From Xanthobacteraceae bacterium (GTDB lineage: Bacteria; Pseudomonadota; Alphaproteobacteria; Rhizobiales; Xanthobacteraceae), in assembly GCA_030043335.1 (NCBI GenBank), contig JASHXX010000218.1, positions 1 through 13,768 of the forward strand: 13,768 bases of DNA. Direction: 5' to 3'. How positions within the stretch are numbered: the first letter of the stretch is position 1; every line of letters begins with the position of its first letter. The position numbers were made by a program, and so were the translations under genes. Positions 1-6,573 of this stretch are shown one piece after another. Under the pieces are notes generated by a model. That model saw only the letters and a program-made list of their open reading frames with translations. It had not been told where the DNA came from and did no database searches.

Positions 1-132
1 GGGCCAAAGGCCGGCCTGGACGGGCGCGCAAAAAATTCCCGGCTCGTGCCGGAACCAGATGACCGCGGCAACGTTCACGATGTAGCGCCGGGCGAAGCCC
101 CCCAGCCCCTCACCCTCAATCACCCGGCGTCG

Positions 133-159
133 AACCCCGGCTGCGAAGCGGCCGGGGTT
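133..159. terminator. GC-rich hairpin after proB
   Basis: A perfect 9-bp inverted repeat (AACCCCGGC, 9-base loop, GCCGGGGTT) lies 27 bases beyond the proB stop codon. On the minus strand it is not followed by a T-run. On the plus strand it is followed by a weak pyrimidine tract (CTCCTTTCT). It may end proB transcription, or act in both directions if a plus-strand gene enters from the left. The hairpin is certain; its role as a terminator is inferred. Confidence 0.45.
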
Positions 160-186
160 CTCCTTTCTCTGGGGAGCATCGTGCGT

Positions 187-1311
187 TCACTCCGGACCGA
201 CGACCAGATCGTCGCGGTGGACGATTTCGGTGCGGCCGCTGAAACCGAGAATCGCCGCAATATCGGCCGAGGAGCGACCGGCAATCTTCTGCGCATCTTC
301 CGCGTCATAGGCGCAGAGACCGCGGCCGATTTCGGCGCCGTCAGGCCCGCGGATGATGACCGCATCGCCGCGCGCGAAGGCGCCGTCGACGCGCACGACG
401 CCCGCCGGCAGCAGGCTCTTGCCGCGCCGCAGCGCCGCGACCGCTCCGGCATCGATGCTGAGCGTCCCCTTGGGTTCAAGCGCTCCGCCGATCCACTTCT
501 TGCGCGCCGTTACCGGATTGGCGGTGGTGAGAAACCAGGTGCAGCGCGCGCCCTCAGCGATCGCCCGCAGTGGATGCTCGACGCGGCCGGAAGCGATGAC
601 CATGTGCGTGCCGGCGCCGGTGGCGATGCGCGCCGCTTCGAGCTTGGTCTGCATGCCGCCGCGCGAAAGCTCCGAACCGGCCGCCCCGGCCATCGCCTCG
701 ATCTCCGGCGTGACGCGGGCGACGTAGGGCACGTGCCGCGCCGAGACCACCGCATCCGGCGGCGCGTCGTAAAGACCGTCGACATCCGACAGCAGCACCA
801 GCAGATCGGCGCTGACCATGGTAGCGACGCGCGCCGCCAGACGGTCATTGTCGCCGTAACGGATCTCGGTGGTGGCGACGGTGTCGTTCTCGTTGATCAC
901 CGGGACTGCGCGCCATTGCACCAGCGTGGCGATGGTCGAGCGGGCGTTGAGATAACGCCGCCGCTCCTCGGTATCGCCCAGCGTCACGAGAATCTGACCG
1001 GCGGTGATGTCATGGCGCGAGAGCGCCTGGGTCCAGGTGCGCGCCAGCGCGATCTGGCCGACGGCCGCCGCGGCCTGACTGTCCTCGAGCTTGAGCGGGC
1101 CGCCGGCGAGCTTGAGCACGGCGCGGCCGAGCGCGATGGCGCCGGAAGAGACCACGAGGACATCGCGCCCATCGCGATGGAGCGCGGCGATATCATCGCT
1201 TAGCGAGGCGAGCCAGGCTTCCCGGAGCCAACCGGCGCGGGCATCGACCAAGAGCGAAGAGCCGACCTTGACGACGATGCGGCGGAAGTCGGCAAGCGCG
1301 GGCGTTTTCAT
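187..1311 (-). CDS. proB: Glutamate 5-kinase (ProB)
   Basis: A 374-residue protein, normal for full-length ProB. It catalyses the first step of proline synthesis in the cytoplasm: ATP-dependent phosphorylation of glutamate to gamma-glutamyl phosphate. The amino-acid-kinase domain fills about residues 8-260. It shows KVGSS (15-19), VSSG (54-57), NEND (140-143), GDND (153-156), SDVDGLY (175-181) and GGMQTK (218-223). A C-terminal PUA domain follows, about 280-365. It lies 30 bases downstream of the Crp/Fnr gene on the same strand. No Shine-Dalgarno sequence is visible before the ATG, and a TACAAT hexamer sits just upstream, so a very short leader is possible. In many relatives proB lies in an obgE-proB-proA cluster (established knowledge); neither partner is adjacent here. 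Identification is firm. Confidence 0.96.
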   Translation of the reverse strand: MKTPALADFRRIVVKVGSSLLVDARAGWLREAWLASLSDDIAALHRDGRDVLVVSSGAIALGRAVLKLAGGPLKLEDSQAAAAVGQIALARTWTQALSRHDITAGQILVTLGDTEERRRYLNARSTIATLVQWRAVPVINENDTVATTEIRYGDNDRLAARVATMVSADLLVLLSDVDGLYDAPPDAVVSARHVPYVARVTPEIEAMAGAAGSELSRGGMQTKLEAARIATGAGTHMVIASGRVEHPLRAIAEGARCTWFLTTANPVTARKKWIGGALEPKGTLSIDAGAVAALRRGKSLLPAGVVRVDGAFARGDAVIIRGPDGAEIGRGLCAYDAEDAQKIAGRSSADIAAILGFSGRTEIVHRDDLVVGPE

Positions 1312-1320
1312 ATCAGCGCG

Positions 1321-1326
1321 ATTGTA
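1321..1326 (-). promoter_or_regulatory. Possible -10 element of proB
   Basis: On the minus strand the hexamer TACAAT (5 of 6 matches to TATAAT) lies in the 30-base gap between the regulator stop and the proB ATG. It would place transcription start about three bases before the ATG, giving an almost leaderless mRNA, in line with the missing Shine-Dalgarno sequence. No good -35 box is seen at 17 bases, so this is weak. Confidence 0.3.
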
Positions 1327-1341
1327 CGCGAGCCGAACGCC

Positions 1342-2034
1342 TTATAGCTCGACTTCGTGCTCGAGTTTCGCCTTGTTCTCGAGGCAGTAATAGCCGGACA
1401 ATCGGCTCACCAGCTTGCGGCGCTTCCAGTCGTTGAGGATGCGGCTCACATTTTCGCGGGCAATGCCGGCCATGGCGGCGAGATCACTCTGGCCGATTTT
1501 CTGATGAATGACGATGCGGCCGGAGCCGACGTCCTGGCCGAAATCATCGGCCAGTTCGAGCAGGATCCGGGCAACGCGGCCTCGCAGCGGCAGGAAGCTC
1601 TCAGCCGCGACCACCGTGTCGGTTTCGCGCAGCCGTCCGGCAAGCAGCGTGACCAGCGATTTGTAGACGTCCGGATGTTTCTTGGCGAATTCCTCGAATG
1701 CGGCTCGGCTCAGGAAACTCAGTTTCGCGCCGCGAACCGCCATCACCGACGCCGAACGCGGCCGCCCGTCGATGATCGAAAGCTCGCCAACGATGGCGCC
1801 CGGGCCGAGAAAGGCGAGGATGCGCTCGCTCCCGGAGCGGGAGACCATCATCACCTTGAGCAACCCTTCATCGATGCGATAGCAGCCGTCGCCGGGATCG
1901 CCGGCGAGGAACAGCACTTTGTCAGCGGCGAGCTGCACCGGCTTGGCACTGGCGAACAAGTTCGTCGACAGATGCTCGGGCAGTCCCGACAACAGACTTG
2001 AACCGGAACGGACGTTCTTCGGCGGAGAGCCCAT
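1342..2034 (-). CDS. Crp/Fnr-family transcriptional regulator
   Basis: A 230-residue cytoplasmic regulator. The N-terminal cyclic-nucleotide-binding barrel spans about residues 18-130. It contains a phosphate-binding cassette at 83-97 (GEL...DGRPRSASV), whose R93-S94 match Arg82-Ser83 of E. coli CRP, so cAMP binding is plausible. A dimerisation helix follows, then a winged helix-turn-helix at about 165-222. The recognition helix carries RENVSR (193-198), matching the RE...R of CRP (Arg180, Glu181, Arg185), which predicts TGTGA-N6-TCACA-type sites. There is no N-terminal cysteine cluster, so an FNR-type iron-sulfur sensor is excluded. The ATG is preceded by AGGAAGG with good spacing. proB starts 30 bases downstream. 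A matching palindrome lies upstream at 2376-2391. The family is certain; the effector is inferred. Confidence 0.93.
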   Translation of the reverse strand: MGSPPKNVRSGSSLLSGLPEHLSTNLFASAKPVQLAADKVLFLAGDPGDGCYRIDEGLLKVMMVSRSGSERILAFLGPGAIVGELSIIDGRPRSASVMAVRGAKLSFLSRAAFEEFAKKHPDVYKSLVTLLAGRLRETDTVVAAESFLPLRGRVARILLELADDFGQDVGSGRIVIHQKIGQSDLAAMAGIARENVSRILNDWKRRKLVSRLSGYYCLENKAKLEHEVEL

Positions 2035-2185
2035 GCGCCTTCCTCGGCTTCGGCCCGCTTGCTTAGCACAGAGACAGCGTGCGGAGCACGATCATCGGAT
2101 GGTGCGACCGGAGGATGACGATAAAGCGGCCGAGATGACCTGCCGTAGCGGAAGTGTCGCACTGCGTGCGAGGAAGAGCCGTAAC

Positions 2186-2220
2186 AAAAAAACCCGCCCG
2201 GACACGGGGTCCGAGCGGGT
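2186..2220 (-). terminator. Strong Rho-independent terminator (minus strand)
   Basis: Bases 2192-2203 pair with 2209-2220 with a single internal mismatch (11 of 12 pairs) and a 5-base loop. On the minus strand the stem is followed directly by seven Ts (2192-2186). This is the best intrinsic terminator in the window. The nearest upstream minus-strand protein gene ends 273 bases away at 2493 and has its own possible terminator at 2447-2476, so this one probably ends a separate non-coding transcript. Confidence 0.88.
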
Positions 2221-2306
2221 GAAGTTGACCCTGCCTGGGTCATTGGGGGGTGTTGGGGACCTAATTCACCCCTTGGCGGTCACCGACATCCCGGCGGGGG
2301 GTCGGG

Positions 2307-2324
2307 GGGATGCGCGGGATGCGC
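2307..2324 (-). repeat. Tandem 9-base duplication in the candidate sRNA
   Basis: On the minus strand GCGCATCCC occurs twice in direct succession without mismatch. Either copy of CATCCC can pair with the single GGGATG at 2292-2287, so two alternative stems with different C-rich loop sizes are possible. Confidence 0.7.
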
Positions 2325-2348
2325 GGCGACCGATGCCTTCGTTACGTC

Positions 2349-2354
2349 AACCTA
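2349..2354 (-). promoter_or_regulatory. Predicted -10 box of the candidate sRNA
   Basis: TAGGTT on the minus strand keeps the key T, A and final T of the -10 consensus. Counting seven bases downstream gives an A at 2342 as the start. No -35 box is recognisable, as expected for a class II CRP-activated promoter, in which the activator site replaces it. Confidence 0.4.
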
Positions 2355-2375
2355 GACGTCCTGCCGCGGTCGCGA

Positions 2376-2391
2376 AGTGACCCAAATCACA
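2376..2391 (-). promoter_or_regulatory. CRP-type operator
   Basis: On the minus strand TGTGA-TTTGGG-TCACT matches 9 of the 10 defined bases of the CRP consensus (TGTGA-N6-TCACA). The recognition helix of the Crp/Fnr protein encoded at 1342-2034 has the residues that read this half-site in E. coli CRP. The centre (2383/2384) is 41.5 bases upstream of the start predicted from the -10 box, the class II activator position. A further GGTCAC half-site lies at 2395-2400. Confidence 0.6.
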
Positions 2392-2446
2392 GAAGGTCAC
2401 TTTGCAGATAAGTCGCTGATTGGTGGAGCAGATCGCCGCCGGCAGC

Positions 2447-2476
2447 AAAAGGTTGCGGTGCGGGAGCCCGCGGCAA
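2447..2476 (-). terminator. Possible operon terminator
   Basis: On the minus strand, 17 bases beyond the stop codon at 2493, GCGGG (2471-2467 as CGCCC complement) pairs with CCCGC around a two-base loop. The outer TTGC/GCAA arms pair across a small internal loop, then come CC and four Ts (2450-2447). It is weaker than the 2186-2220 terminator because of the internal loop and short T-run. Confidence 0.45.
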
Positions 2477-2492
2477 TCAAGGGGGCGCGATT

Positions 2493-3386
2493 TCAGTCCG
2501 GCGGTGTGCGCACCTTGACGCCGGCGCGGGTTTCGATCGGCTGCACCACCGCGGTGATGTCCGCTTCCGCGCCGAACTCGTCGCATGTGAGCTGAAAGCA
2601 ACATGCGACCGCCTCGATCACCGCCATCGGCACGCCAAGCGCTTTTGCTTCCGCAAGGCAGAGCTTTACATCTTTGAGCATCAGCGCGGCGGTGAAGCCA
2701 AGGTTGAACGTGCCGGGCAGCACCGCACGGCTGAACTTGTCCTCGGTCGCGGTGTTGCGCCCGGTGCCGGCATTGATCACTTCGAGCATGACGCGCGGAT
2801 CGAGGCCGGCCTTTACGCCCATCACCATCGCTTCCGATGTCGCCGCCATCGCCGTGGCCGAGAGCACATTGTTGGCAAGCTTCATGGTCTGCCCGGCGCC
2901 GGGCCGCTCGCTGATGAAAAAGACCTTGCCGATCACCTTGAGCGCGGGTTCGACTGCGGCAATTTCGCCGCGCGGCCCCGAGGCCATCACCGCGAGCGTA
3001 CCGTGCTCCGCGCCCTTGACGCCGCCCGACACCGGGCTGTCGATCTGCACGATATTGCGCGCGGCGAGGAGCTTGAAAATCCGCTGGGCCATCTCGGCGC
3101 CGGTGGTCGAGAGATCGACGAAATGCCGGACCCGCTTGCCTTCGATCACCCCGTGCGGACCGGTCGCGACCGCCAGCACGGCTTCGGGCGTCGGCAGGCT
3201 CGCCATCACCGTCTCGACCGCGTCGGCGACTCCGGCCGGCGAGCGCGCCGCGATCGCGCCGCGTCCGGTGAGATTGCCGATCGCTTGCTGGCGCGTGTCG
3301 TAGACGATGACGCGATGCCCGGCCTCGATCAGCCGCCGCGCCATGTGCGCGCCCATATTGCCGAGACCGATGAAGCCGATATCCAT
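2493..3386 (-). CDS. NAD(P)-dependent beta-hydroxyacid dehydrogenase (3-hydroxyisobutyrate dehydrogenase family)
   Basis: A 297-residue cytoplasmic enzyme of the HIBADH/tartronate-semialdehyde-reductase family, at the usual family length. The Rossmann motif GFIGLGNMG is at residues 4-12, the substrate-binding DSPVSGG at 116-122 and the catalytic lysine in GQTMKLANN (K169). A helical C-terminal domain with MLKDVKL (about 236-242) follows. The family oxidises 3-hydroxy acids, such as 3-hydroxyisobutyrate, to semialdehydes with NAD(P). Specificity cannot be read from motifs; a role in branched-chain degradation or as a reductase of a semialdehyde is possible. It is the last gene of the seven-gene run, 14 bases after the CoA-transferase. 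AGAGGA precedes the ATG at normal spacing. Confidence 0.92.
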   Translation of the reverse strand: MDIGFIGLGNMGAHMARRLIEAGHRVIVYDTRQQAIGNLTGRGAIAARSPAGVADAVETVMASLPTPEAVLAVATGPHGVIEGKRVRHFVDLSTTGAEMAQRIFKLLAARNIVQIDSPVSGGVKGAEHGTLAVMASGPRGEIAAVEPALKVIGKVFFISERPGAGQTMKLANNVLSATAMAATSEAMVMGVKAGLDPRVMLEVINAGTGRNTATEDKFSRAVLPGTFNLGFTAALMLKDVKLCLAEAKALGVPMAVIEAVACCFQLTCDEFGAEADITAVVQPIETRAGVKVRTPPD

Positions 3387-3400
3387 CGCGGATCCTCTGA

Positions 3401-4534
3401 CTATTTCGCGGCGACCGGGGCGACCGTGAATTCCGCCCGCACGCTTTCGGTGTGCTGACCGAGCGCCGGCACCGGACCATACCGCCGTGCCGCGCTCGGC
3501 TCCCGGGCGGGGGCCGGATAGGACACCGGGCCGCTCGGCGTCTCAACGCTGATGCGGCGCAGATGCGGGTGGCGCGCAAGCTCGGCGGTATCGTTCACGC
3601 GCGCGAAGGCGATCTCGGCGACGGCAAGCTTTTGCATCAGCGCCGCGGCGTCGAGCGTGCTGGAAATGACCGCGATCCTGCGATCGACTTCAGCGCGGCG
3701 GCGCACGCGATCATGGTTGGTGGCGAAGCCGGGATCGGCGGCGAGCGCGGCGTCGCCCAGCACCTTCTCCGCCAGGACGCGCCACTCACGGTCGTTCTGG
3801 ACGCCGATCAGGACCTCGGCGCCGTCGCGGGTTGGAAACGCGCCGTAGGGTGCGATCGAGGCATGGGTGAGCCCGACGCGCTGCGGCGGCTTGCCGGCGT
3901 CGTGCTGGAGGAGCGGCACCGTCATCCAGTCGGCCATGGCGTCGAACATCGACAGCGAGAGCGCGGCCCCTTCGCCGCTCGTCTGCCGCGCGATCAGAGC
4001 TTCGAGGATTGCCTCGTACGCGTTCATTCCGGTCGCGACGTCGACGACCGACACACCGACGCGCGACGGCTCAGTCGTACCGGTGATCGACGCGAGTCCG
4101 ACTTCCGCCTGGATCAAGAGGTCGTAGGCTTTGCGTTTGGCGTAGGGGCCGCTCTCGCCGAAGCCGGAGATCGAGCAGCAGATCAGCCGCGGATAGTCGC
4201 GGCGCAACCGCGCGATCGGAAATCCGAGCTTGCCGACGGTGCCGGGCTTCAGGTTCTGCACGAAAACGTCGGCGCGCTTGAGCATGGCTTCGAGCAAGGC
4301 TTTGTCCGCGGCTAGGCCGAGATCGAGCACCACCGATTCCTTGCCGCGGTTGAGCCAGACAAAGTAGCTGCACTCGCCGTGGGCGAAATCGTCATAGAAG
4401 CGGGCAAAGTCGCCTTCCGGTCGCTCGATCTTGATGACGCGCGCGCCGGCGTCGGCGAGCCGGCACGTGCACATTGGCGCGGCGACGGCTTGCTCAAGCG
4501 AGACGATCAGGAGGCCGGAAAGGGGAAGTGTCAT
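3401..4534 (-). CDS. Class III CoA-transferase (CaiB/BaiF family)
   Basis: A 377-residue cytoplasmic enzyme that moves CoA from an acyl-CoA donor to a carboxylic acid. Family features are the N-terminal AGARVIKIERPEGD block (about 29-42), LNRGKESVVLDL (61-72) and SGFGESGPY (123-131). The predicted catalytic aspartate is in VVDVATG (D165, equivalent to Asp169 of formyl-CoA transferase). The related alpha-methylacyl-CoA racemases have a His-Asp pair in the preceding helix. Here that position is Tyr137-Asp138, which favours a transferase over a racemase. It starts 9 bases after the acyl-CoA dehydrogenase stop, with only a weak ribosome binding site, so translational coupling is likely. It probably activates the pathway substrate without ATP. 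Substrate unknown. Confidence 0.92.
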   Translation of the reverse strand: MTLPLSGLLIVSLEQAVAAPMCTCRLADAGARVIKIERPEGDFARFYDDFAHGECSYFVWLNRGKESVVLDLGLAADKALLEAMLKRADVFVQNLKPGTVGKLGFPIARLRRDYPRLICCSISGFGESGPYAKRKAYDLLIQAEVGLASITGTTEPSRVGVSVVDVATGMNAYEAILEALIARQTSGEGAALSLSMFDAMADWMTVPLLQHDAGKPPQRVGLTHASIAPYGAFPTRDGAEVLIGVQNDREWRVLAEKVLGDAALAADPGFATNHDRVRRRAEVDRRIAVISSTLDAAALMQKLAVAEIAFARVNDTAELARHPHLRRISVETPSGPVSYPAPAREPSAARRYGPVPALGQHTESVRAEFTVAPVAAK

Positions 4535-4543
4535 GGGACGGAC

Positions 4544-5698
4544 TCAATATGACCTGGGCAATCCCAGGACGTGCTCGGCGATGTAGGAAAGGACCAGATT
4601 GGTCGAGATCGGCGCCACCTGATAAAGCCGCGTCTCGCGGAATTTGCGCTCGATGTCAAACTCCTCGGCAAAGCCGAAGCCGCCGTGGGTTTGCACGCAC
4701 ATATCGGCTGCGGCCCAGGAGGCTTCGGCGGCGAGGTGCTTGGCCATGTTCGCCTCCGCACCGCACTCCTTGCCGGCTTGGTAGAGCGCGGCGGCTTCGC
4801 GCACCATCAGTTCGGCCGCGCGCATGCCGATATAGGAACGGGCGATGGGAAACTGCACGCCCTGGTTCTGTCCGATCGGCCGCCCGAATACCTCGCGCGC
4901 CGACGCATAGGCCGCGGCCTTGGCGATGAACCATTTGGCGTCGCCGATGCATTCGGCGGCGATCAGAATGCGCTCGGCGTTCATGCCGGAAAGGATGTAA
5001 CGGAAGCCCTCGCCCTCGACGCCGATGAGGTTGGCGGCCGGCACCGGCATGTTCTCGAAGAAGACTTCGGTGGTGGCGTGGTTCATCATGGTGCGGATCG
5101 GCCGGATGGTCAGGCCGTCGCCTTTGACCTCGCGCATGTCGACGAGAAACACCGAGAGGCCTGCGGTGCGCGATTTTGCGTCCTCGCGCGGCGTAGTGCG
5201 CGCCAGGAGCAGCATCAGATCGGAATGCTCGGCGCGCGAGGTCCAGATCTTCTGGCCGTTGACGAGGTAATGATCGCCGGCGCGCGTAGCCGAGGTGCGC
5301 AGACTAAGCGTATCGGTGCCCGAGGTCGGCTCGGTCACTCCGAATGCCTGCAAGCGAAGCTCGCCGCGGGCGATCGCAGGCAGATAGCGCGCCTTCTGCT
5401 CCGCACTGCCGTGACGAAGGAGCGTGCCCATGGTGTACATCTGCGCGTGGCAGGCCGCGCCGTTGCAGCCCGAGGCCTGGATTTCCTCCATGATCGCCGC
5501 GGCCGCACTGATCGGCAGGCCGCTGCCGCCATATTCCTCGGGGATCAGCGCGGCGAGAAAGCCGGCCTGCGTCAGCGCGGCGACGAACTTTTCCGGATAG
5601 GCGCGCTCGCGGTCGAGCGCGCGCCAATATTCGCCGGGGAAATTCGCGCACAGCGCGCGCACGGACTCGCGGATCGGCGCGAGGTCCGCGGCTTCCAT
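4544..5698 (-). CDS. Acyl-CoA dehydrogenase with shifted catalytic glutamate
   Basis: A 384-residue FAD enzyme that introduces the alpha,beta double bond in an acyl-CoA. It shows the signature VTEPTSGTD (121-129), a mid-domain beta barrel, and C-terminal helices with FGRPIGQNQ (271-279) and THGGFGFAEE (337-346). At the place of the medium-chain enzyme's YEG motif (Glu376) it has LYQVAPIS, with Pro363, so that base is missing. Instead Glu242 precedes the conserved Arg243 in the NAERI helix, the position of the catalytic Glu in isovaleryl-CoA and long-chain dehydrogenases. I chose the ATG at 5698 because GGAGG lies upstream and homology begins there; a longer open frame upstream overlaps the MaoC gene and looks non-coding. 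Two bases separate it from the MaoC stop. Branched-chain substrates are suggested but unproven. Confidence 0.93.
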   Translation of the reverse strand: MEAADLAPIRESVRALCANFPGEYWRALDRERAYPEKFVAALTQAGFLAALIPEEYGGSGLPISAAAAIMEEIQASGCNGAACHAQMYTMGTLLRHGSAEQKARYLPAIARGELRLQAFGVTEPTSGTDTLSLRTSATRAGDHYLVNGQKIWTSRAEHSDLMLLLARTTPREDAKSRTAGLSVFLVDMREVKGDGLTIRPIRTMMNHATTEVFFENMPVPAANLIGVEGEGFRYILSGMNAERILIAAECIGDAKWFIAKAAAYASAREVFGRPIGQNQGVQFPIARSYIGMRAAELMVREAAALYQAGKECGAEANMAKHLAAEASWAAADMCVQTHGGFGFAEEFDIERKFRETRLYQVAPISTNLVLSYIAEHVLGLPRSY

Positions 5699-5700
5699 CG

Positions 5701-6555
5701 CTAGCGGACCTCCGCGCGGCCGTTGTTGATGGCGATGACATCGCGCTCGACCACGCGGGCGCGGAAACTCACGATCGAGCCGTCGCGCCACATCTCGGTG
5801 CGGATGGTCTCGCCGGGGAAAACCGGCGCGGAGAAGCGGCAGCCGAACGAGATCAGGCGATTGGGATCGTAGCCGCACAGTGTCTTCAGAAGCGCGTGGC
5901 CGGAAACGCCGAAAGTGGCAAGCCCGTGCAGAATCGGACGTTCAAAGCCCGCGGCCCTGGCGAAGGCGGGCTCGGCGTGCAGCGGGTTGTAGTCACCGCT
6001 GAGCCGATAGATCAGCGCCGCTTCCGGGCGCGTCGAGAGATCGCAGGTGAAGTCGGGCGCGCGGCCGGGGATCGGATGCGTCGGCGTCGGCGCGCTGCGC
6101 GGCGGTCCGCCGAAGCCGCCGTCGCCGCGGCAGAACGCAGTCTGGCTGACGGTGGCCACGAGTTCGCCGCTGGCCTTATCGGTGATCCGGCGCTCGCTGA
6201 AGATCAGCGCGCCCTTGCCGACGCCCTTGTCGACGACTTCGAGGATGCGGGTCTGGCCGATCAGCGTGCCGCCCGTCTGCAACGGCCGGTGCAAGGTGAA
6301 ACCCTGCTCGCCATTGACTACCCTGACTTGATCGATGCCGGCCTCGCGCGCCCACGAGCCGCCATAGCCGAGGACGGTGGCCATGGTCGGCAGCACCTTC
6401 AGGTTCTTCTCGTAGACGAAAGCGAGCTCGTCTTCGTTCATCGGATCGTGCCCGAGGCCGACGCCGAGCGCGTAGAGCATGCAGTCCTTCGGTCCGAAGG
6501 TCTGCACGACCGGGGCGACCTGCATCGCCATAATTTTTTCGTACACAATGCCCAT
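5701..6555 (-). CDS. MaoC-like (R)-specific enoyl-CoA hydratase (hydratase 2 type)
   Basis: A 284-residue protein with two hotdog folds, as in the hydratase part of peroxisomal MFE-2. The N-terminal half (about 1-145) is the degenerate hotdog. The C-terminal half carries the hydratase-2 motif YRLSGDYNPLHAEP (183-196) with catalytic Asp188 and His193, then GFERPILHGLATFG (203-216). It hydrates trans-2-enoyl-CoA to (R)-3-hydroxyacyl-CoA. It lies between the short-chain dehydrogenase (18 bases upstream) and the acyl-CoA dehydrogenase (2 bases downstream). With the dehydrogenase it rebuilds, as separate genes, the two activities of MFE-2. GGAGG lies 9 bases before the ATG. Some relatives act on bulky or branched CoA esters; the actual substrate is not visible. 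Confidence 0.93.
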   Translation of the reverse strand: MGIVYEKIMAMQVAPVVQTFGPKDCMLYALGVGLGHDPMNEDELAFVYEKNLKVLPTMATVLGYGGSWAREAGIDQVRVVNGEQGFTLHRPLQTGGTLIGQTRILEVVDKGVGKGALIFSERRITDKASGELVATVSQTAFCRGDGGFGGPPRSAPTPTHPIPGRAPDFTCDLSTRPEAALIYRLSGDYNPLHAEPAFARAAGFERPILHGLATFGVSGHALLKTLCGYDPNRLISFGCRFSAPVFPGETIRTEMWRDGSIVSFRARVVERDVIAINNGRAEVR

Positions 6556-6573
6556 GTCACACCGCCTCCGCCG

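Larger units (their letters stand above)
2186..2342 (-). ncRNA. Candidate Crp-dependent small RNA, about 157 nt
   Basis: I see no plausible protein gene here, but there is a promoter arrangement at one end (-10 TAGGTT at 2354-2349 and a CRP-type palindrome centred 41.5 bases before the predicted start) and a strong terminator at the other. Read on the minus strand, the RNA can fold as follows: CGGTC/GACCG (2332-2328 with 2281-2277) encloses CATCCC/GGGATG (2312-2307 with 2292-2287), whose loop carries a run of six Cs. A GACCC/GGGTC hairpin (2241-2227) and the terminator stem follow. A second run of six Cs (2250-2245) is probably unpaired. C-rich exposed segments are typical of alphaproteobacterial trans-acting sRNAs that pair with purine-rich ribosome binding sites (established). 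I cannot assign it to a known family. Alternatively it is a long 3' UTR of the operon that ends at 2493. Confidence 0.5.

Noticed and set aside
1..62. Plus-strand frame ending in a basic tail with TGA at 60-62, possible 3' end of a gene entering from the left.
   Set aside because: Only 19 codons are visible and nothing in them is recognisable; the basic tail is suggestive but not enough for a call.
1..123. Minus-strand open frame from a GTG at 123 to the left edge.
   Set aside because: No ribosome binding site, overlap-free only by chance, and no recognisable family; GC-rich DNA often leaves such frames open.
131..160. tRNA T-arm-like GGGGTTCGA on the minus strand near the proB hairpin.
   Set aside because: No acceptor, D or anticodon stems can be built around it; it is part of a simple hairpin.
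46..1203. Long plus-strand open frame opposite proB.
   Set aside because: It is antisense to a clearly conserved ProB and its product is rich in Arg, Ala and Gly without any motif, as expected of a mirror frame.
2307..2324. CRISPR or larger repeat array suggested by the tandem GCGCATCCC units.
   Set aside because: Only two copies of nine bases without spacers; no cas genes nearby.
2347..3579. 410-codon minus-strand frame overlapping the hydroxyisobutyrate dehydrogenase gene.
   Set aside because: It is an out-of-frame shadow with Arg-rich composition; the other frame carries all family motifs.
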